Assembly: GCA_036924085.1 (NCBI GenBank)
Contig: JAVGWX010000009.1
Location: forward strand, 62,939,012 to 63,003,011
DNA from: Ariolimax columbianus
Lineage: Eukaryota > Mollusca > Gastropoda > Stylommatophora > Arionidae
Direction of reading: 5' to 3'
Length of the DNA: 64,000 bases
Numbering within the stretch: position 1 is the stretch's first letter; each line of letters opens with the position of its first letter. Positions 51,801 through 58,420 of the stretch are shown here, piece by piece. The notes beneath the pieces were generated by a model, which saw nothing but the letters and a program-made list of their open reading frames with translations, was not told where the DNA came from and ran no database searches. Position numbers and translations under genes: made by a program.

Positions 51801-53807
51801 TTAGAGCAGTGTTTCCCAACCTTTTTACACCTGGTGAAAATATGAAACATTTTTCGCGGACTAGTGAAGTTAGGAACAATTATTCGAAGACAGCTGAGAC
51901 AGAAATAGAAACCATTATTAGAAATAACTTGTCTTCGGATATTACCACAACAGAGTATTAGCAGATAAATTCACCTCTAAATCTTGTCTATCAATTTCCA
52001 ATTTACCTTATTTACATTTAGTCATATTTGGAGGTCTAGTCATTTACCAAAAACAAAACAACCTCATATACTTTTATGAACACGCAAAATTTAGATGAGC
52101 TCTTGTTTCTGAACAATACAGATACTTTTATAGCTGCCGTCATTAGAGTTCACAAAAATGAGCAAATCAGAGCTTAGATCACCTTAAGGCAACCTCTGGA
52201 GTTAATGAGTTAAGCCGCAATCACTTTTTTGCCGACCGGCAGGAAATTTCTGCACCGGTCCGTGGACAAGCGGTTTGAAAACACTGAATTAGAGGGCTTG
52301 GGTAGTGTAGAGGAGACCATATGAGGGGAGTGATGCAAGAGAGAGAAGAGAGAGGCGGCAGTAAGACAGGATGGAGGGAAAGAGTTGATTGATTTGCCTT
52401 TTCACTTCAAGCGAAGCATAGGACCCCACTGCAGCAGGTCCCCCAGCACGAAGTCTATATCCGATTGTTTGCAGTAGTGGTTTCAACAGCATTGATTTTG
52501 TATGCTGAAGTTGTTGGTCCTGTTAACAGGGAAGGAGTTAGTTATGTATCTTTGCTTCATTTTAGTTAAACACTCCTCTTTCAACCAAAGACCAAGTGCT
52601 TTTGGTTAAATCAGGCCATGTTTATCATGGTTTGATCATGTGACAACCAGTCTGGGTAATACTCTGATAAGGCGAAGTTGTTTTGTATTATAGTGTACGT
52701 GTTAGAACATTATTTGTTTTAAAATAAAGAAAATAACATTTTTTTAATAAATCATTTTATTTTTTAAAAAGACAAAATAGAAAATAACAACAATAATGAA
52801 AGAAGTTGCAGTTCCTAACATATAAAGCGATAAATGAAACAAAATATTTGCAACTAAAGGTCAAGGTAGTCCCCATAGCAGACTCTGCTGTCGGGGATGA
52901 AGTGTTAGCAACTTCATTGTGTTAGGCCATAGCTTGTTTATGACATGGGATGGCCAGTTCTCACCCTCGCTTCCTTTCGTTCTCTAAGAGTAAGCTAAGC
53001 ATACATTTATGGTTGGGTCGACTGGAACACTCCAGTAATGGGAATTTAACCCAGTACCTCTGCAGTGAAAAGTGAATGCGCTATCACTGCATTAATCAGA
53101 CGCTCTAAGACTTAGCCTTATGTACAAGGCAACAAGGTGGGGAAAGAGAGAGAGAGGCAGGAAGACTTTTAGAGGGGTGAGAAGAAGTGGAGGAAAGGAC
53201 ATTATGCTGCTACAATATCTGTGCCTTTTGGCCTGATACATCTGGTTTCAGCACAGCATTTTGAGGGCTTGGTTTGACCTTCCCCTCAAACCCAAATCTC
53301 TTTGCCAGGCTGCATGATTGCAGTCTGCTTCGGGGACTGTAACTTGGAGACAGAATAGGATCTTGGTCAGTTATTGGTCACTGACCCTGATGTAAGCAGC
53401 CAGCTATTAGTTGCTGACTGCTGTCAGCTCATTCACTGCTGAATTGTTTGACCTGAATTGATAATCAGTAAGTATATGCTCTAATTACTCCCTTATCTAT
53501 TAAGTAATATTATTTTTAGCTTGTCCAGTAAAACTATATAAACAGCAAGTATACTTTGTGTTGCAATACCTTAATTTAATTTGTTTCTCCACAGTCCAAA
53601 GGTTGCATAATGATCTTTGGAGGAGTGACTAACTACGGTGAGGAAGCAGTGCGTACAAAACGAATACTGTCTATTCGCGTCACTGTTGGAGATTTATTAG
53701 AACTAGCATGGGAAGTGGTGTGCGACTGCATCAAAGATCGCTGGGACGACATTGACATGAATGAATTTGGAATCCCCTTGACTTTACAAGCGAAAGTCTT
53801 TGTATAG
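30710..53807 (+). CDS. KLHDC10: KLHDC10-type kelch-repeat protein gene, nine exons, 5' end missing
   Basis: Nine plus-strand exons (30710-30856, 32798-32882, 36609-36847, 40117-40268, 41852-41936, 46637-46703, 48980-49027, 51602-51759, 53595-53807) sum to 1194 nt, 397 codons plus a stop, with every splice phase consistent. The protein is a kelch beta-propeller: successive blades show SLGGFNP, FLFGGTAIPFGE, YIVGGTSGYIY, YVFGGGT, FMVGGVSG and MIFGGVTN. KLHDC10 proteins are substrate receptors of CUL2-elongin ubiquitin ligases that recognise C-terminal degrons. The fly relative (slim) and vertebrate KLHDC10 are also linked to ASK1/PP5 stress signalling. The conserved tail DLLELAWE at the start of the last helix fits the elongin-binding BC box. 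Vertebrate proteins are about 440 residues, so an N-terminal exon is missing. No in-frame stops are seen. Identity rests on blade-by-blade similarity including the distinctive RKCHSCSQ motif. Confidence 0.93.
30925..31205 (-). mobile_element. Second RNase H LINE group, 3' end
   Basis: TTCTGTTTCTGACTTCACTG, CCAGGCATGCCCATAGG and GTAGCTCATTGG-like blocks match reversed 19600-19850. It lies in the first KLHDC10 intron seen. Confidence 0.6.
31351..32583 (+). mobile_element. Mariner element in a minisatellite
   Basis: Terminal repeats CGAGGGGGCTTCAAAGAAAA (left) and CGAGTGAGCTTCAAATGAAA (right, read inward) are flanked by TA (31349-31350 and 32584-32585). Length 1233 bp fits a mariner. It is in the KLHDC10 intron between 30856 and 32798, same strand as the gene. 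Confidence 0.9.
31513..32330 (+). pseudogene. Mariner transposase, decayed
   Basis: 31513-31713 encodes the N-terminal helix-turn-helix (EEQRSVICFFSSEGVKPIEF, then LSLQQVYEWSRKFQNG). Later frames hold ARIVTGDETWVHYHEPEE with the first catalytic aspartate, and the region AALHNDNA-like near 32270 (ACATGACAATGCTCGACCCC) with the second. Multiple stops and frameshifts. The third motif appears lost. Confidence 0.85.
32798..32882 (+). CDS. KLHDC10: KLHDC10 exon, strand after blade 1
   Basis: 85 nt, phase 0 to phase 1, acceptor CATTTTCAG, donor GTAAGC. Encodes LWRFNLSTRKWQLLDDFYSV and PPTIASHT, corresponding to the ELWRY...W segment. The preceding intron contains a mariner copy and a minisatellite. 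Confidence 0.9.
33111..33716 (+). repeat. Composite 14/19-bp minisatellite
   Basis: Begins with 14-bp units CCTGTCTTTATCAC, passes through an 18-bp form (CCTGTCTTTATTTCTCAC) and becomes 19-bp units CTCAGCTCTGCCTATATTT. Long open frames over it are artefacts of the repeat. It is intronic in KLHDC10. From 33720 to 35400 no gene or strong repeat was recognised except a family E-like stub near 34170-34240. Confidence 0.93.
35405..35640 (+). mobile_element. Second RNase H LINE group, 3' end
   Basis: GAGGACACTGCAATAGATGA, GCAGCAATCCACAGGCTGTA, CGACATTAAACGA-like and AGTGCAGTGATGTTGATTCT correspond closely to 19619-19833. Confidence 0.82.
35810..35985 (+). repeat. Degenerate 25-28-bp minisatellite
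   Basis: CAAATTGATTCCAxCACTAAAAT units, about six to seven, variable spacing. Intronic in KLHDC10. Confidence 0.8.
36098..36455 (+). repeat. Family A repeat
   Basis: GAAGACTAACGTCTAGTCAA, GCCAAGACCCTCACCTTGGC, GGATCGACGTGATCCCCGCA and AACCGCCTGGAGGACCCCAG with a final CAACAACA. It lies 154 bp before a KLHDC10 exon. Confidence 0.85.
36609..36847 (+). CDS. KLHDC10: KLHDC10 exon, second blade with acidic loop
   Basis: 239 nt, acceptor CTTTCCCAG, donor GTAAGT. Encodes the blade VGRWLFLFGGTAIPFGETPT, then a loop rich in Asn, Asp and Cys around residues NNDPCDCDGHAVRGDE, then VQIFNHWHLIPVTGDIPDER. The GGTxIPFGE motif is diagnostic. From memory of the vertebrate protein the loop is longer by about 25 residues, so it may be a lineage-specific insertion. 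Confidence 0.92.
37160..37575 (+). pseudogene. Mariner transposase C-terminal fragment
   Basis: Broken plus-strand frame: ILLRNNACPHVASIL corresponds to the second catalytic motif (expected HDNARPH, here N for D), then SLDLSPCDFHLFGPL holds the third aspartate. The right terminal repeat TGAGTTTCATTTGAACTCAC followed by CTTGTA closes it at about 37571. No left end was found; 36923-37165 is not recognised. Confidence 0.78.
37905..39562. mobile_element. LINE with 5' inversion (twin priming)
   Basis: The left segment (to about 38685) encodes on the minus strand the RT from VYEAVKMLKREMDVSVDNIP through EEQAGFRAGRSTIEQIFN to GVRQGYILSPTLFNIFLERI. The right segment (from about 38686) encodes on the plus strand VGTVTIGDRLITNFRFADD, the thumb and the C-terminus. 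The break falls between ..FNIFLERIM and the sequence before FADD, and the 5' end of the inverted part lies at the junction. The 3' end is GGATGAACTGAACTGATTAA plus an A run. The element is intronic in KLHDC10. Confidence 0.87.
38686..39496 (+). CDS. LINE RT C-terminal half, open frame
   Basis: Contains NFRFADDIDVLAGS with the catalytic FADD, INADKTKLMTNNVAG, FKYLGSLISDEGSKSEII, LYACETWTITADIQGRICAM, the segment AIGPFEDLFTAIKRQKMAWC and GRGRPRKRWVDNIAEW. No stop in about 270 codons. As a fragment it lacks the first RT motifs, which are inverted to its left. Confidence 0.87.
39715..39975 (+). repeat. tRNA-derived SINE family C
   Basis: GGGGGATGGCGTGGGCTTGT, B-box-like GGTTTGATCCC, TTAGAAAAGGCAGGAGGAAG, AAATGCATGCCGAAGTCAGA, GGGCCGACAGGTGCAAAATA and an A-rich tail. 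Located 142 bp before a KLHDC10 exon. Confidence 0.85.
40117..40268 (+). CDS. KLHDC10: KLHDC10 exon, third blade
   Basis: 152 nt, phase 0 to phase 2, acceptor TATTCCCCAG, donor GTAGGT. Encodes FPYVYIVGGTSGYIYNSEVF followed by RLDLSGPMGKWRKLSCDSD, matching the LYVFGGTTGYIYS.D...LDL...W segment. Confidence 0.93.
40540..41110 (+). mobile_element. LINE RT fragment
   Basis: IIAEVKAAIQKMKDGRSARR, then in another frame VYKGKGSRLDCGNYRPITLL and FTHVLLYRLQPLL: RT motifs 1-2 of an endonuclease/RT LINE with a deletion between them and several frameshifts. Confidence 0.75.
41310..41650 (+). repeat. Family E repeat
   Basis: TTAGTTAGTTGCCCATTGTA, GAGACCAGGGGTCACTTGAA, GGATTTGATCACCCACC and GAGAGGCGGGTCTCTGACCT. 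Shares these blocks with 29620-30140 and 60830-60990. Confidence 0.62.
41852..41936 (+). CDS. KLHDC10: KLHDC10 exon, fourth blade
   Basis: 85 nt, phase 2 to phase 0, acceptor TATATTTTCAG, donor GTAAGA. Encodes YRHETAFDGKKLYVFGGGTE and QDAFSLVN, matching the YRHE.A.DG...Y.LGGGT...SL segment of the family. Confidence 0.93.
42025..42850 (+). mobile_element. RT LINE split by a CR1-like LINE
   Basis: 42025-42303 encodes MRTLILSKFLCTFETWTITT, RLLNVTYKDRF and ERITIAIGS. The sequence resumes at about 42587 with VTVKR-KLA-YSHI (frame restored), GGRTT and a 3' end GGTCACGGGATGACCTGAAA. It belongs to the same LINE group as 8484 and 38686. Confidence 0.82.
42304..42590 (-). mobile_element. CR1-like LINE nested in another LINE
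   Basis: TTAACTTAACTTAACTTGAC starts it (reverse 3' end) and the minus-strand frame has KYFISQRVMIAWNALPQEVV and EAGTINAFKNRL. It interrupts the host LINE just after its AIGSF codons. Confidence 0.85.
43030..43260 (+). mobile_element. RT fragment around the FADD motif
   Basis: The frame TKLEYRMGCKIDLIFADGMV + VLSHCQKQCLNKLNKV resembles the region around the RT catalytic FADD, here FADG. Attribution to a LINE is likely but the group is unknown. Confidence 0.45.
43365..43712 (+). repeat. Family A repeat
   Basis: GGAAGACTAATGTCTGGTCA, GACCCTCACCTCAGCTTCTT, AAACAGGCTGTTTTCATTGC, GAAGCCAAGCATAGCAC and a final CAACAGCAAC. It contains a local duplication (GACCCTCACCTCGGCTTACT repeated). Confidence 0.82.
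43735..43905 (+). repeat. Family B SINE, 3' half
   Basis: GACGGATGTGTTGGACAGAA, GTGCAAATATCGCAGCCAAG and GTTCAGGGCTTGGTAGC, ending in CAGAAGAAGAAGAA. Confidence 0.8.
44000..44440 (+). mobile_element. LINE RT C-terminal fragment
   Basis: HILIVILTMVYGCEVWNL, VMERRIFSLWDRICKREIRY and, later, WYSRAKDS: thumb and tail of an endonuclease/RT LINE, with many stops. Confidence 0.65.
44575..45540 (-). mobile_element. CR1-like LINE, RT and 3' end
   Basis: Reverse 3' end TTAACTTAACTCAACTTAAT, then minus-strand coding remnants: VLYTGVESLLRRGFKHAGYK-like tail, 45149-45367 with LDQIQEWSENWLKKFNVDKF and HMGRSNMEYNYRMG, and KLCGD/LFMLYINDL near 45400-45480 (RT palm). All frames are interrupted. Confidence 0.8.
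45555..46250 (+). mobile_element. LINE RT thumb to zinc finger, decayed
   Basis: RTWTIYSREIKL, then MRYAC.INVYQKSCSM, and near 46105-46190 a reading FPCTKCNKQFKAQNGLFSYF with TH, the terminal zinc finger. CATCGATTACGATGGACAAG and CAACAATATTTAT mark the 3' end. Same group as 23220-24425. Confidence 0.72.
46637..46703 (+). CDS. KLHDC10: KLHDC10 short exon before the CHSC motif
   Basis: 67 nt micro-exon, phase 0 to phase 1, acceptor ATATCCTCAG, donor GTAGGT. Encodes IHTFDITACEWGTLKTFPDQ plus QH. It aligns residue for residue with the IHAYNLET..W...T.P segment of vertebrate KLHDC10 and bridges the neighbouring exons exactly. Confidence 0.88.
47025..47392 (-). repeat. Family B SINE, reverse
   Basis: TCTTCTTCGTCGTTTGTTCT, GTTTACAGCTTGACTGCGAT, TTGTTATCCAGGATCACCAC, GATGCTAGCAGTCAGCTTTG and GCACTTAGCATCTTGATCC. 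Confidence 0.82.
47435..47690 (+). mobile_element. SINE C 3' part and RNase H LINE stub
   Basis: 47438-47530 (AAAAAATGTTTGCTGAAGTC ... GAGATAAGGCAAACAGC) is a diverged family C 3' part. 47540-47690 encodes MQWIPAHCKIHRNEEADRLA, the last RNase H motif. Confidence 0.6.
47725..48520 (+). repeat. 17-20-bp minisatellite, about 800 bp
   Basis: Units such as CTCTCATCAACTATACT and CTCCTCTCATCAACTATACT alternate over about 45 repeats, with single-base variants (AAGTATACT, AACTATGCT). Long frames across it are artefacts. Intronic in KLHDC10. Confidence 0.95.
48980..49027 (+). CDS. KLHDC10: KLHDC10 48-nt exon with CHSC motif
   Basis: 48 nt, phase 1 to phase 1, acceptor ATTTCAG, donor GTACAA. Encodes HPKPRKCHSCSQYKN with split codons at both ends (Gly before, Asp after). 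It corresponds to the RRCHSC.Q.KND segment of KLHDC10. A weak donor (GTACAA) is unusual. Confidence 0.9.
49100..49450 (+). repeat. Family D-related repeat
   Basis: TAGACCCGCAGCCTGTTAGG, TGCCATCTATGCTGCTC and TTACGACATGCTCTCTGTGG match family D at 54300-54390 and, reversed, 18260-18360. The GATA-bearing end is absent here. Short family G matches lie at 48705-48745. Confidence 0.6.
49541..49662 (+). repeat. Perfect 61-bp tandem duplication
   Basis: CATCCATTTCACACAATCAC ... ATATCAAGAGTAACA occurs twice in direct succession (49541-49601, 49602-49662) without a mismatch. Confidence 0.97.
49745..50045 (-). mobile_element. Possible LINE C-terminal tail
   Basis: The minus-strand reading GKIQKKRGRPRLTFTSQACS and later RELQRKGTNGKTCS resembles the basic GRPR-x-R(W) tail of endonuclease/RT LINEs. 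Weak. Confidence 0.4.
50112..50262 (+). repeat. Family B SINE, 3' half
   Basis: GTTGGACCGAAAGGTACAAA, TATCGCAGCCAAGCTGTAAA, TGTTCAGGGCTTGGTAGCGG and GAGATTGAGAATGAACGCAG with (AAG)n. Confidence 0.85.
50575..51119 (-). pseudogene. Mariner transposase middle to 5' end, truncated
   Basis: Minus-strand frames: 50756-51019 has KLSGDESWVYGCNPETKLQL with the first catalytic aspartate, then, frameshifted, NVKVMLTIFFYSRGIVHHEY and WQLHHDGAPG (second motif, HDNAP expected). The end at TA 51120-51121 is the terminal repeat TACAAGGTGTCTTTAAAAAG (reverse). The 3' half and right motif are missing. It is a different mariner lineage from those at 2305 and 31351. Confidence 0.85.
51185..51545 (+). repeat. 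Family B SINE, full length
   Basis: AAGATGCTAAGCAGCGCAAG, AGCTGACTGCTAGCGTCAGG, GATCCTGGGTAACAGGCTAC, GCTTGCTGAAGTCGGATGTG and GAGAACGAACGAAGAAGAAA. It ends 57 bp before a KLHDC10 exon. Confidence 0.88.
51602..51759 (+). CDS. KLHDC10: KLHDC10 exon, fifth blade
   Basis: 158 nt, phase 1 to phase 0, acceptor TTGTTTTCAG, donor GTGAGT. Encodes DVFMVGGVSGTSANNEMILF, then DDIWKFSLTEATWVKYSTNL and PLYFHSADLLP. It matches the DVFICGG...DIW.L.L....W..L...PVYFH.A segment. A hAT MITE lies 47 bp downstream in the intron. Confidence 0.93.
51807..52286. mobile_element. hAT-type MITE
   Basis: Inverted ends CAGTGTTTCCCAACC (left) and CAGTGTTTTCAAACC (right, inward). Flanks AGTTAGAG (51799-51806) and AATTAGAG (52287-52294) form an 8-bp target duplication with one mismatch. 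The subterminal CACCGGTCCGTGG is typical of hAT elements. 480 bp, no transposase coding. It lies in the last KLHDC10 intron. Confidence 0.88.
52860..53110 (+). repeat. Anonymous repeat with matching copy
   Basis: AGTCCCCATAGCAGACTCTG, CTGTCGGGGATGAAGTGTTA and CCAGTTCTCACCCTCGC recur near 57905-57990 (GTCTCTTACCGGACACTGCT, GTTGGGGATGAAGTGTTAGA). Only two copies are seen. 52295-52860 holds no recognised feature. Confidence 0.5.
53200..53470 (-). repeat. Diverged family B SINE, reverse
   Basis: CAATATCTGTGCCTTTTGGC, GATACATCTGGTTTCAGCAC, TTGCCAGGCTGCATGATTGC and GACCCTGATGTAAGCAGCCA. The divergent subtype is also seen at 14050-14280, 56590-56895 and 63515-63775. Confidence 0.62.
53595..53807 (+). 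CDS. KLHDC10: KLHDC10 terminal exon
   Basis: 213 nt including TAG stop, acceptor TTCTCCACAG. Encodes SKGCIMIFGGVTNYGEEAV, then the C-terminal helix region VGDLLELAWEVVCDCIKDRW. The LLELAWE sequence is the conserved C-terminal signature of KLHDC10, in the position of the elongin/CUL2-binding box. Confidence 0.93.
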   Translation, partial: SKGCIMIFGGVTNYGEEAVRTKRILSIRVTVGDLLELAWEVVCDCIKDRWDDIDMNEFGIPLTLQAKVFV

Positions 53808-53940
53808 TCTCAAGTTGTACAAATTAGTTATTAGATTTCAAGCAGTCATCTTTTCAAGTGGTTTGTTTCAATGCACGGGTCAGTTTTGCTTTTCACAAAA
53901 TTTAATGTATTGACTAATCATCAGTTATGTTGTAAAAGGC

Positions 53941-53946
53941 AATAAA
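53941..53946 (+). promoter_or_regulatory. Poly-A signal of KLHDC10
   Basis: AATAAA 134 bp past the KLHDC10 stop codon, the first canonical hexamer on the plus strand after the stop. Cleavage is expected 10-30 bp later. Confidence 0.65.
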
Positions 53947-54094
53947 CGCTCTGAACTCTGGACAGCCATCCAGTAAAATTCACCAATTCACCTGGGCTCC
54001 TTAGCAAAAACACCAGACACTAACACCCATAAGCAAAGATAGTTACTGTAAAAAATAATGTGCTCAGTTTTAATTCTTCTACCTCAGATAGGAC

Positions 54095-54640
54095 CATCTA
54101 TCTATCTGCCTGTCTATCTATCTATTTTCAGTTCACTTGTGTTGTTAGGCATTGTGGGGAGGTGTAACCTCCTTTGTTTCATATTTTTTAGCAAGCGAAA
54201 ATCTGCTGGTGATTTGCCAGGTCAATCCTAGTATCTGTTTGGTGGTAGCCCCTGGAATATACAATTGCCTTTTTGGGGCTGGTGGTGGTGGAAGTGTAAA
54301 TTAGAGTAAGCTTGCCCTGCAGCCTATTATGCGCCATCAATAACCTGTTGTTAAAGCAACACAGTTCCCTTTTTGCGACATAATCTCTATAGGGCGAGAA
54401 TAATTTTAGTAGATTTGTAACTTGAATTTTGTCCGAGCAGTGGCCCATTACGGTTACTCTTTTCAATTTCCAACTGCCAAGGGATTTTTAACGTGCGCGC
54501 CATTGCACACGGGTGTCTGAACTCACTACTCCGAGATCAGGGGAAATTTTTACCGGTTGATCCAAGTAAAAAAATCCCGGCCTCGACCGTGATTTGAACC
54601 TGCGACCTCCAGCACCTAAGGCAACACCTTACCTCAAGAT
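54095..54640 (+). repeat. Family D repeat with tetranucleotide start
   Basis: Begins with CTATCTATCTGCCTGTCTAT, then TTTCATATTTTTTAGCAAGC, GAAAATCTGCTGGTGATTTG, CCCTGCAGCCTATTATGCGC and TTTTTGCGACATAATC, colinear with 18787-18180 reversed. The later part (CGGCCTCGACCGTGATTTGA and CCTGCGACCTCCAGCACC) has a tRNA-like B-box resemblance. Confidence 0.72.
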
Positions 54641-54769
54641 CACTTGGTCTGACCATCTCCAATTTTTCTGTTTGCTGTTCGAGAAGCTTGTGGCAAATAT
54701 TTGCATAAGACTAACCTACATCAAATTTACTTGATAGATATATTATGTGAGATAATCCCCTATACTGTA

Positions 54770-55115
54770 GTCTGATCCCCAAAGGGAACCAAAGCGTGGG
54801 GGGGGGGGTTTCTATCTGTTGAAACGACATGTTTCGGGGACGACCTCTCCTGCGCTTCCAGCAGCTGGTTGGATACCCTTAGCACTTTGAACTGATTTGC
54901 GGAGGATCTGGTGAGCTGGAACTGCCTGATCCAGTCGGACAACATGTCCACACAAAGAAAGTTGACGACGGTCCAAATCGTACCAACGGATTTCAAGAAT
55001 ACGCCGCTGATTGCGCATATGAAAGAACTCAAGTCATGAATTTTCTTTTTTCAGCAGAGTCCAGGTTTCGGCTCCGTACATTAGCACTGAAATCACACAC
55101 GACTGGAAAATAGAC
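54770..55115 (-). mobile_element. LINE RT C-terminal fragment
   Basis: Minus-strand reading VLMYGAETWTLLKKENS, FFHMRNQRRILEIRWYDLDR and LCGHVVRLDQAVPAHQ: thumb and tail of an endonuclease/RT LINE, with frameshifts. G11 run at 54798-54808. Confidence 0.78.
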
Positions 55116-55409
55116 CTAGTTTGAACATAATCCAAATTCACACATATTACGTCACTTAAATGACACCCACATTCTGTTTTGCATCACTTTCAGAATAAAC
55201 ACCATTTAAATCTAATTCATTGGCCTGCGTATCATCAAGCACAAGATTTTTTTTTAAACAGCCATTTCTTGGATTTTCAGCTCAATTGATGAAATAAAAA
55301 GGAATTGTTAAATATTATCAATTCATGGCTCTGCCATAGTTATGTAACTCTTCACAAGCTAAGTTTACTTCCTGGCATAATTATTTTAAAACTTTTCTGT
55401 ACATCGCCC

Positions 55410-55830
55410 ACCGCAGCTGTTGTTGTTGTTGTTGCTGTTGTTGTTGCTAATGGCATTCGTACTTGGGTTAGGTTCTCTTGACAACTTTCTTTGGTGGTGG
55501 GTTAAAGTGGCTCTCCTCACATTCCGAGGATTATCTAAGAAGATGGATCGGGGTCTGCCTGGCTGTAGGGCTATGCAAGGGTCCTCAGTAAGCTCACCAC
55601 TATGGGAATCACAGTCTACCCCATATAGCCAGACTGTCATGAAACAGCCTATTTCCAGGGACAACTGCTTGGAAGTGAGGCGGGGTCTTGATCAGTATGT
55701 TTCATATGACCGTGACAAACTTAGTCTGATCAGTATATTTCACCTGATCCTGACAAACATAGTCTGATCAGTATGTTTCACCTGATACTGACATACATAG
55801 TCTGATCAGTACATTTTGCCTCATTAAACG
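55410..55830 (-). repeat. Family A repeat, reverse, extended
   Basis: (GTTGTT)n start at 55417-55446, GATCGGGGTCTGCCTGGCTG, CTATGGGAATCACAGTC, AAACAGCCTATTTCCAGG and a triplicated end: CAGTATGTTTCAxxTGA units at 55690-55830 repeat about four times. Confidence 0.72.
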
Positions 55831-56019
55831 TTAGGCTCCTGTCCGTGCCCGCCACTGTGAGGTTGGTATGTGATATCAGTCGCTCACAGAATGATTCCTT
55901 TACACACAGGCCAGTATTCTGGGATCTTGGGTTTAGGAGGGCTATACATAGAACAGGCGACCTATCATGTAAAACAAAGGGGCATAGAAGCCACCACTGC
56001 AAGATAGCACAGCACATTT

Positions 56020-56345
56020 GTTCTGTTCTGTTTCTAAGAATTGACCTCACTGCACTCCAGACAGACCCATTGGTGCTCTCTCAACAAATGATGAAGGGTG
56101 TGGATATTTATGGTTCCTGTAGCTCATTAGTTGCACATACTCCGTCCATTCATGCACCTCATTCCGCTCTGACCTTGTTTGATTTCAAAGCTCTGCACTC
56201 TGAATTGATTATTCATTTATTGCAGTGTCTTAATCCAACAAGCAGTCATTGATAGACTTCAAAATGTCACTCGTATTTAAATATAATGTGCCCATAATGA
56301 GTACTTTTGAAGCCAGGATGTCAACTCTATTACCTGCCCTGAACT
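56020..56345 (-). mobile_element. Second RNase H LINE group, 3' end, reverse
   Basis: TTCTAAGAATTGACCTCACT, GCACTCCAGACAGACCCATT, TCCTGTAGCTCATTAGTTGC, CATTCCGCTCTGACCTTGTT and GTCACTCGTATTTAA match reversed 19560-19850. Confidence 0.75.
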
Positions 56346-56589
56346 AGGATATTAGATCCACTCCCAGGAGGTTTGAGGCCACTACAGCTGCTATCCACTC
56401 ATACCTTAGCCAGCTCTTTTGTACCTTTCAAAGTATGGATTAAAAGTTTGACATGATGACTGCCTTTGTTAAATAGGTCTTAATAGATAACCATCTCAGA
56501 ACTCTGGTCACATTAATGCTTCAGCCCATACCTCCTGTCAGAATACCAGTGACAGGGGCGACTCTATGCTTCTATTGAAGTGAAAAAGA

Positions 56590-56895
56590 TAGTCCTCAGA
56601 GCTGGAGATGCAGCAGTGAATGAGCTGACAACAGCTAGCGATTAATAGCTGGCAACTTGCAACAGGGTACCCATAACTAACCAAAACCCTATTCCGCCTC
56701 CCAGCGGCAGCCTTGGAAACAGACTAAACCATGCAGACTGGCTAAGAGATAAAGGATCGAAGCGGGAAGGGAAATCCAGTCCCAAAAAAAGCCATGCTGA
56801 AATAAGACGTGTCGGGCCCAGATATCATAGCCCTGCTGTAAACTAAACACAACATCACAAACGTGCTTTTCAATATGAACAAAGAAGAATAAGAA
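56590..56895 (+). repeat. Diverged family B SINE
   Basis: GTGAATGAGCTGACAACAGC, CTTGGAAACAGACTAAACC, GGCTAAGAGATAAAGGATCG, AAAGCCATGCTGAAATAAGA and AATATGAACAAAGAAGAATA. Confidence 0.68.
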
Positions 56896-57099
56896 GATTA
56901 TAGCATCAGTTTGGCAGTAATTCCATACAAGTCGTCATAAAGGTGGGAATAACTTTTGTGTTGTGTGTTTAGAGTGTAGTTTGAATATGGTGTGTAATAC
57001 ACAGCCAGCACTGTTCTTGTTCGAATGATGTAAGAACAGGCTAGCTAGCACTGTGTGAATATGTGTATACAATTTAGTGTTTAGTGAGTGAATAAATTG

Positions 57100-57690
57100 T
57101 GTTATGAATGAATGGGTAAAGGAGTAAGTGAATGAGTTAGTTATTTGGTGAGTTCATTAATTATTCGATATGAATGAATGAATTCAATAGTGAGTGATTT
57201 AGTAATTGAATTAATGAATGAGAAAGGGATTTTGGATGTGAATTAACTAATGAATTATTAAGTAAGTGAAGTTATGAATGAATGAGTGTATGCATGAGTA
57301 AATGAATCAATTTGTAAATGAGTGAGAGAGACAATGAATGAACAGCTAAATGAATGTAAGAGTGAGTTATTTAGTAAGAATGAATGACTAAGAGAATAAA
57401 TGAGCAGGTAAGTGTTTTATTTAGTGAATGAATGAATGTAGTAGTGAATTAATTAAGAAATAAATGAGAAAATGAGTGAGCGAATGAACGTTGGAATAAG
57501 TGATTGAATAGATTAAATGAGTCAGCGATGTATGACTTAGTTAATTAGTAAAAGAAGAGATGAATGAACAGGTAAATGATTAAATGAAAAAACAAATGAA
57601 TGAGTGAATGAATGAGTTTCTAAAGAAATGAGTGAAAGAATGATCAAGTGAGTGAATGAAGTAACATATGAGTGACTAATGAATCAATAA
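57100..57690 (+). repeat. Degenerate GAAT/GAGT tetranucleotide tract
   Basis: About 590 bp of loosely repeated (GAATGAATGAGT)n-like sequence with no coding potential. It grades at both ends into ordinary AT-rich DNA. Confidence 0.9.
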
Positions 57691-58064
57691 AATATTAAGC
57701 TCATGCTGCCTTATCTGTTTAAAAGAACATTTAAAAAAATGAAAACAGAATGAAAGACACAAGTGCATTCTACTTCAATAAGAGACAATTGTCTGTTTTG
57801 TTGTTTCAAAATAGTCCTTGCCTATCCATAGGTTTCAGAAATCTTCTTAACTATGCTTTAAATGGGATTTAAAGTGCTCACCAATTATGAGACATCAAAG
57901 ACAAAAACAGCAACGGTAGTCTCTTACCGGACACTGCTGTTGGGGATGAAGTGTTAGAGAATTTGGGGGTGACCAGTTACCTTTTTCACTGTCTCGCTTT
58001 GTTTAACAAATAGTCTTGTACCAATTTACAGTTGGTAGACTGAAACAAAATAGTTGTTGTTTGT

Positions 58065-58420
58065 TTTTTGCGATTGCCCACAATGAGTAGGTTACTCTTT
58101 CGTGCACCCTGAAGAGGATGTTAAGTTAAGTAGCGAGTTGCAGTAGCTTGCCTCACATCCCGAGCATGCTGGTGAAGGTGGACCTGGGTCATCCAGGTGG
58201 TTGTGCTATGCTTGGTTTCATCTGCTTGGCACTCACTACTACAGGTATCATGTCAATCCCTCACCTCGTTAGCCAGCCTGCCATGAAAACAGCCTGTTTC
58301 CAGGGAGGGCTGCTAGGAAGTCGAGGTGAGGGTCTTGGCCAGTCAGTTTTGCCTGACCCTGACTAACATGTCTGATCAGTATATTTTGCCTGACCAGACG
58401 TTAGTCTTCCTCCCCGAAAC
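58065..58420 (-). repeat. Family A repeat, reverse, full length
   Basis: GTTGTTGTTTGTTTTTTGCG, AATGAGTAGGTTACTCTTTC, CATCCAGGTGGTTGTGCTAT, AAAACAGCCTGTTTCCAGGG and CTGACCAGACGTTAGTCTTC. It lies downstream of KLHDC10. A family G match follows at 58490-58530. Confidence 0.87.
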
